From positions 1 through 8,809 of the forward strand of contig CBDUUP010000183.1 in NCBI GenBank assembly GCA_965370435.1: a DNA stretch of 8,809 nt, in the 5' to 3' direction. Both the position numbers and the translations under genes were made by a program. The stretch is from CBDUUP01 sp965370435 (GTDB lineage Bacteria > Chloroflexota > Anaerolineae > Anaerolineales > UBA11579). A model generated the notes under the pieces. The model made no database searches. It was not told where the DNA came from and saw nothing but the letters and a program-made list of their open reading frames with translations. Shown here one piece after another: positions 5,753 through 8,809 of the stretch; position 1 is the first letter of the stretch, and each line of letters starts with the position of its first letter.

Positions 5753-7249
5753 TTAAGGAATTATCCAGACCGCATCGCGGCTGACTAGGCCATCGGCGAT
5801 CAAGAGGATGGTGTAGTCAGAGCCGTAGGCGATGTAAAAGCCGTCATCGGTGAAGAACAGGATGTGTTGTCCGTCGGGACACCAGGAGGCATTGACGACG
5901 CTCTCGGTGTAGATCTGGCGGGGCGGGTTATCCAGACCGCCAAGCATATCGCCCACCCACATTCCATCGGGGTCGCCGAAGTTGCCGACCCAGAGCAATT
6001 GACCATCCCCGGTCGCCGCCAGGGGAACTCTATCTATGGGGGAATCGAGTTGAATCCACTCCCCGGTAGGACTCACAGCCTGGATGCCGAATTCGGTTTT
6101 GGTGAAGAACATACCGGAAGGCCCCGCATCCGGCAACCAGACCAGGTACTTGGGATCGTCATCCAGGATGCGGTAGGGCTGCGCGCCGCCGGGGCCGATG
6201 AAGTAAACGCCCATTTCTCCACCGGGGGAATAATCGGCGGCGTAATCGTCAATCAGCATCACCATGCTTGTGGCCTCGGGGTCCATGGCGACGTGGGTGA
6301 AGCAGTTCTCATAGATCATCCGCGAGTCTTTGGTCGCAATGTTGTAAGCGCGCAGATCGTGCGGGCCGCAAGAAGCGTTCCAGGAGTGGACGACGAAGGT
6401 GGTATTGTCCAGCCAGCCGACCAGCATCTCGCCGCCGCTGCCGCTGGGATCGTAGAGGGTGGTGACATCGCCGTTGGTCTGGGCGGCCCAGACGCCAGCC
6501 ATGCTGTAGCCCGCGCCGCTGCCCGTCGAGTTGACCCCAAAGTGCAGGATGTACTTGCCATCGGGGGACCAACTGGGGTTGATGCCTTCGGCGGGGCCGC
6601 TGGTCAGGCGGGTGATCTGGCCGTCGGCGGGGGTGTAGATGTAGAGGTCGGAGGAAGGCCCGTCCATAGCGCCCATGAAGGCCAGGGCGCTCCCGTCCGG
6701 CGACCAGGCCATGGTCTGCTCCCCCCCGATGGCGACGACGGCTTCTGCGGGGCGCAGGGGGTCTCCGGGGGTGGGTTCCAGTTCGGGGGAGATCAAGGGG
6801 GTTGAGAACAGCCCGCCATCCGGGAGGGAGAGGACGTTCAGGGTCAGCTCGTAGAAACCGTCCCCGGTGGCGGAGATGTAGGCCAGTTGGTCCCTCCCTG
6901 GGGAGAGGCCTTCATTGAGATAGTGGTATTTTGAGTTGGGGATGCTGTTGAGCAGGGTCAGGCCGGAGCCGTCTGGGTTGACCGCCCACATGCCCGCCTC
7001 GGTGGAGAAGACCATCCAGGGGCCGGAGGGCGAGAGGGCGGCTTCGGGGATGCCCTGGGTGGGCGGCGCGTCGGTCGCGCCGGGCGGTGGATCAATGGAA
7101 TCGGGCGGGGCGGTGGGCTGCGTCCCGTCGGTTTGGGACGGATCGGTGGGTTGAGTATCGTCGCCGGGGGGTGAGGTGGGGGCTTGGGCGGTGGGCAGGC
7201 ATGAGAGTAGGATGAGGGCAAGGGTGAGGAAAAAGATTTTTCTTTTCAT
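5753..7249 (-). CDS. Secreted TolB/PD40-like beta-propeller lipoprotein
   Basis: This 498-aa protein opens with MKRKIFFLTLALILLSC, a lipoprotein signal peptide with lipidated Cys17. A Pro/Thr/Asp linker (about residues 18-66) follows, then a repeat domain to the C-terminus. PD40-type motifs include LSPSGPWMVF (72), LSPGRDQLAYIS (115), AWSPDGSALAFMG (181), SWSPDGKYILHFG (226) and SWCPDGQHILFF (455), the usual signature of TolB-like or DPP-IV-like six- to eight-bladed propellers. Linking strands such as GMWAVNPDGSGLTLL match the TolB pattern. Cys294, Cys316 and Cys457 occur in the propeller; whether any pair forms a disulphide is unknown. No Ser-His-Asp peptidase domain is present. The ATG at 7249 has AAGGAG eight bases upstream, and an extended -10 lies about 45 bases upstream. 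It is the first gene of a two-gene lipoprotein operon. A role in binding at the cell surface is inferred from the fold only. Confidence 0.9.
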   Translation of the reverse strand: MKRKIFFLTLALILLSCLPTAQAPTSPPGDDTQPTDPSQTDGTQPTAPPDSIDPPPGATDAPPTQGIPEAALSPSGPWMVFSTEAGMWAVNPDGSGLTLLNSIPNSKYHYLNEGLSPGRDQLAYISATGDGFYELTLNVLSLPDGGLFSTPLISPELEPTPGDPLRPAEAVVAIGGEQTMAWSPDGSALAFMGAMDGPSSDLYIYTPADGQITRLTSGPAEGINPSWSPDGKYILHFGVNSTGSGAGYSMAGVWAAQTNGDVTTLYDPSGSGGEMLVGWLDNTTFVVHSWNASCGPHDLRAYNIATKDSRMIYENCFTHVAMDPEATSMVMLIDDYAADYSPGGEMGVYFIGPGGAQPYRILDDDPKYLVWLPDAGPSGMFFTKTEFGIQAVSPTGEWIQLDSPIDRVPLAATGDGQLLWVGNFGDPDGMWVGDMLGGLDNPPRQIYTESVVNASWCPDGQHILFFTDDGFYIAYGSDYTILLIADGLVSRDAVWIIP

Positions 7250-7291
7250 AGAGTCGTCTCCTTGGATGATTGGGGTTGTTGCTGTGGCAGT

Positions 7292-7300
7292 ATTATATCA
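7292..7300 (-). promoter_or_regulatory. Extended -10 promoter for the two-gene lipoprotein operon
   Basis: On the minus strand the sequence is TGATATAAT, a perfect TGn plus TATAAT extended -10. No good -35 is seen 16-18 bases upstream. The start point would fall near 7285, leaving a leader of about 36 bases before ATG 7249. The 145-base gap and this promoter suggest the lipoprotein operon is transcribed separately from the genes to its right. Confidence 0.6.
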
Positions 7301-7327
7301 GGGGAGTGTGGGATAATGAGGTTGACA

Positions 7328-7348
7328 GGTTGAACAAGGCATTCAACC
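7328..7348. promoter_or_regulatory. Short palindrome upstream of the lipoprotein promoter, possible operator
   Basis: GGTTGAA (7328-7334) and TTCAACC (7342-7348) are perfect inverted arms around a 7-base spacer. The centre is about 40 bases upstream of the -10, where an activator could bind. A third half-site-like GGTTGAC lies at 7319-7325. It could also be a weak terminator for the gene ending at 7395, but no T run follows on the minus strand. Confidence 0.3.
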
Positions 7349-7394
7349 ACGCCCGGTATGTGTACATGGGGAGATAAAAATCAGAAATCCCAAA

Positions 7395-8147
7395 TTAGCT
7401 AAGGTTCAATAGATCGTGGGCGAAAGCATCAAAGTATCTAAGAATTCGTATAATCTCTTCTCTCGATTTGAAACGGTGGGCAGCGTCACTCGCACGACAA
7501 TAAATTGCACGGACCAATCTCTCGACCATTTCATCGAGATTTACAATCTGTTCAGTCACCTTCTGTTCTTTAGAACCTGCGTTATGTTGTCCGAGAATAT
7601 ATCTTACCCTCTGCCTCTGAGTCGGGCCAGACGTATTCTTGTCCTGTTCATACCACGATTGGCTAATAACATCAACATCAGGGGCTAATTTTTGTAGCAA
7701 AATGGATATCAGATGCCGGATTTCGTGAGCAGTTCCAACCCAGGATAGGCGAGACTGATCATTGATATCCATTTTCACTTGAGCATAGCAATTAGCAAGA
7801 GGTTCCGATATTTGCAGAAGCGCATCATAGATTTTTTCGTGGGCGATTTGTGTGGCCCCATTAGTATATATAATATATTTTTTTTCTAAGTCGGCTCTTG
7901 ACTTAGGGTTAATTCTGATAGTGTCACTTGACCCCTTTACGGTTTGGGTATCCTTTCGTAGTGCGACCACCAGACGCGTCGAGTTTTGCTTGCCATATCC
8001 AGCGTTTTCAATTTGGCGACAGATTTCTGCTATTGTCATTCCTGAAGATGGATCAGTGAGACTATTGAACCAAATGAGCGCAACGGCTCGCTCCGCATGG
8101 GTGATTTTTTGGGTAGCCAGGTTTCTAAGAAATTCTATCTCGTTCAT
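7395..8147 (-). CDS. Unrecognised protein: winged-helix-like N-terminus and helical C-terminus with R-x5-H motif
   Basis: This 250-aa soluble protein has no signal peptide. Residues about 13-95 look like a winged helix: a helix with AERAVALIWF, a turn, MTIAEICRQIENAGYG, then STRLVVALRKD and a charged wing ending KSRADLEKKY. The rest (about 100-250) is mainly helical, with GTAHEIRHLISILLQKLAPD (138-157), a basic TQRQRVRYIL (176-185) and, in the final helices, CRASDAAHRF, where Arg218 and His224 form R-x5-H. HEPN RNases carry Rx4-6H in such a helix, but this match rests on one short motif. From memory the C-terminal pattern also recalls domains called pPIWI-associated in defence islands; this is unverified. 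It is second in a two-gene operon, 12 bases after its partner, with only a weak AGGG about 9 bases before the ATG, which suggests translational coupling. Its DNA is markedly poorer in GC than the genes to the left. A defence or regulatory role is a guess. Confidence 0.85.
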   Translation of the reverse strand: MNEIEFLRNLATQKITHAERAVALIWFNSLTDPSSGMTIAEICRQIENAGYGKQNSTRLVVALRKDTQTVKGSSDTIRINPKSRADLEKKYIIYTNGATQIAHEKIYDALLQISEPLANCYAQVKMDINDQSRLSWVGTAHEIRHLISILLQKLAPDVDVISQSWYEQDKNTSGPTQRQRVRYILGQHNAGSKEQKVTEQIVNLDEMVERLVRAIYCRASDAAHRFKSREEIIRILRYFDAFAHDLLNLS

Positions 8148-8159
8148 ACGATGAAACCC

Positions 8160-8771
8160 TTAGTTGAAAGACGGTACTTGTTTCAGACAATAAGCTCTGG
8201 CAAGCTCAAGAGCCTTGGAAATCTTAGCCGGATTTAGCGATATAATTCTACCGCGCTTTTGGAGCCATGCGCAGTTTCTAATCCCACGCCCCGGATTTTT
8301 ATCGCTCATACTTATCGTGCCTAAAACAGCTTGCCCCTCAAAGTTAGTTGGGAGTTCCATGGTCGAATGTCGTTGCCACAAAACAAGTAAAGTTAACGCC
8401 AATATCAAAGGCGGTACAGCGTTGGGGCCTCTTTTCGGAGTCTCCTTCTTCAGTGCTTCCCAATACAATGGGTCCAGGTGAATGTATGGAGGCTCCAGTG
8501 ATGGGCGGCAGGCACCAATCAACTCGTCAGTCGATATTTTTAACTCGTCAGAGAATTGCTGTATGGATTGTTGAGGATTTAATGTACTACCAGGGGGAGG
8601 GGTGATAAGTAACGGATCTTCACTGGCTGGGGGAGGGGTTCCCGAAGAAGCCAGGTGGGTGCCCCGATTTATAGCAGCCAGAACGTCTTGCCATAACTGA
8701 ATGTTTTCTGACTCAGCTATTGTTTTGTCATCTGCTTGTAAGATTACGCGTAGCTTAGCTTTTACTTCCAT
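8160..8771 (-). CDS. Unrecognised two-domain protein, operon partner of the winged-helix/R-x5-H protein
   Basis: This 203-aa protein is not recognised. Residues 1-37 form a small strand-helix unit (MEVKAKLRVILQADDK, then a helix). A Pro/Ser/Thr linker (about 41-61) follows. The C-terminal domain (about 62-203) has two blocks that look conserved: PPYIHLDPLYWEALKKETPK (94-113) leading into the hydrophobic stretch PPLILALTLLVLW (120-132), and RGIRNCAWLQKRGRIISLNP (162-181) followed by a helix ending ARAYC. The hydrophobic stretch is short and probably a buried helix rather than a membrane anchor. The start at 8771 is chosen because AGGAG lies 7 bases upstream; in-frame ATG 8795 and TTG 8807 lack such a site. 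Twelve bases separate its stop from the next gene, so the two are almost certainly co-transcribed, from a promoter beyond the window edge. Its function is unknown. Confidence 0.83.
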   Translation of the reverse strand: MEVKAKLRVILQADDKTIAESENIQLWQDVLAAINRGTHLASSGTPPPASEDPLLITPPPGSTLNPQQSIQQFSDELKISTDELIGACRPSLEPPYIHLDPLYWEALKKETPKRGPNAVPPLILALTLLVLWQRHSTMELPTNFEGQAVLGTISMSDKNPGRGIRNCAWLQKRGRIISLNPAKISKALELARAYCLKQVPSFN

Positions 8772-8778
8772 TGTATTA

Positions 8779-8783
8779 CTCCT
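8779..8783 (-). promoter_or_regulatory. Ribosome-binding site that selects the start at 8771
   Basis: AGGAG on the minus strand is 7 bases from ATG 8771. It favours this start over the upstream in-frame ATG at 8795 and TTG at 8807. Confidence 0.65.
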
Positions 8784-8809
8784 GCAACGAGGCATTGTTA
8801 GTGGCAACC

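Noticed and set aside
5864..6805. A 313-aa plus-strand open frame opposite the TolB-like lipoprotein gene
   Set aside because: It is an antisense shadow produced by high GC; the minus strand encodes a clear signal peptide and PD40 motifs.
7395..8809. Possible toxin-antitoxin pair in the classical small-gene sense
   Set aside because: Both proteins are larger than usual for type II pairs and neither matches a known toxin or antitoxin family that I recognise, so no such label was given.

Overview
The window reads as chromosomal DNA of a bacterium, most likely a Chloroflexota member (Anaerolineae-like). This is an inference from three secreted lipoproteins with long Pro/Thr-rich linkers after the lipidated cysteine, a high-GC backbone, and several intergenic short-unit palindromic repeats. 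No rRNA, tRNA, IS element, CRISPR array or integrase was seen.

Layout, left to right. (1) A Met-rich four-helix membrane protein (155-604, minus) is followed by a strong 17-bp hairpin (74-119). (2) A 331-base divergent gap holds a palindrome built from an 8-base unit (739-802) and an extended -10 promoter for the next gene. (3) An NAD(P)-dependent epimerase/SDR gene (from 936, plus) is broken by a one-base frameshift near 1671-1672; its C-terminal part continues in the next frame to 1936. (4) A 752-aa lipoprotein (1969-4227, plus) carries 14 SPDG-type WD40/PD40 motifs, fitting two seven-bladed propellers. An identical 16-base repeat lies just before and just after it. (5) A shared hairpin (4294-4324) and a 10-base-periodic repeat (4335-4364) lie between convergent genes. 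(6) Two minus-strand lipoprotein genes, 19 bases apart, form an operon: a TolB/PD40-like propeller (5753-7249) and then a seven-Asp-box, Ycf48-like propeller (4372-5733). Their promoter is an extended -10 at 7292-7300. (7) At about 7.3 kb composition drops from roughly 60-67% GC to about 45% GC. The right end holds a tight two-gene minus-strand operon (8160-8771, then 7395-8147) of unrecognised proteins.

Genes 4 to 6 give three different beta-propeller lipoproteins in 5.3 kb, probably displayed on the outer face of the membrane as binding or scaffold proteins. The right-end pair is the best candidate for an undescribed system. One partner has a proline-rich linker and a conserved-looking Trp/Arg-rich C-terminal domain. 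The other joins a winged-helix-like N-terminus to a helical C-terminus with an R-x5-H motif like that of HEPN RNases. A defence or regulatory module is possible but unproven.
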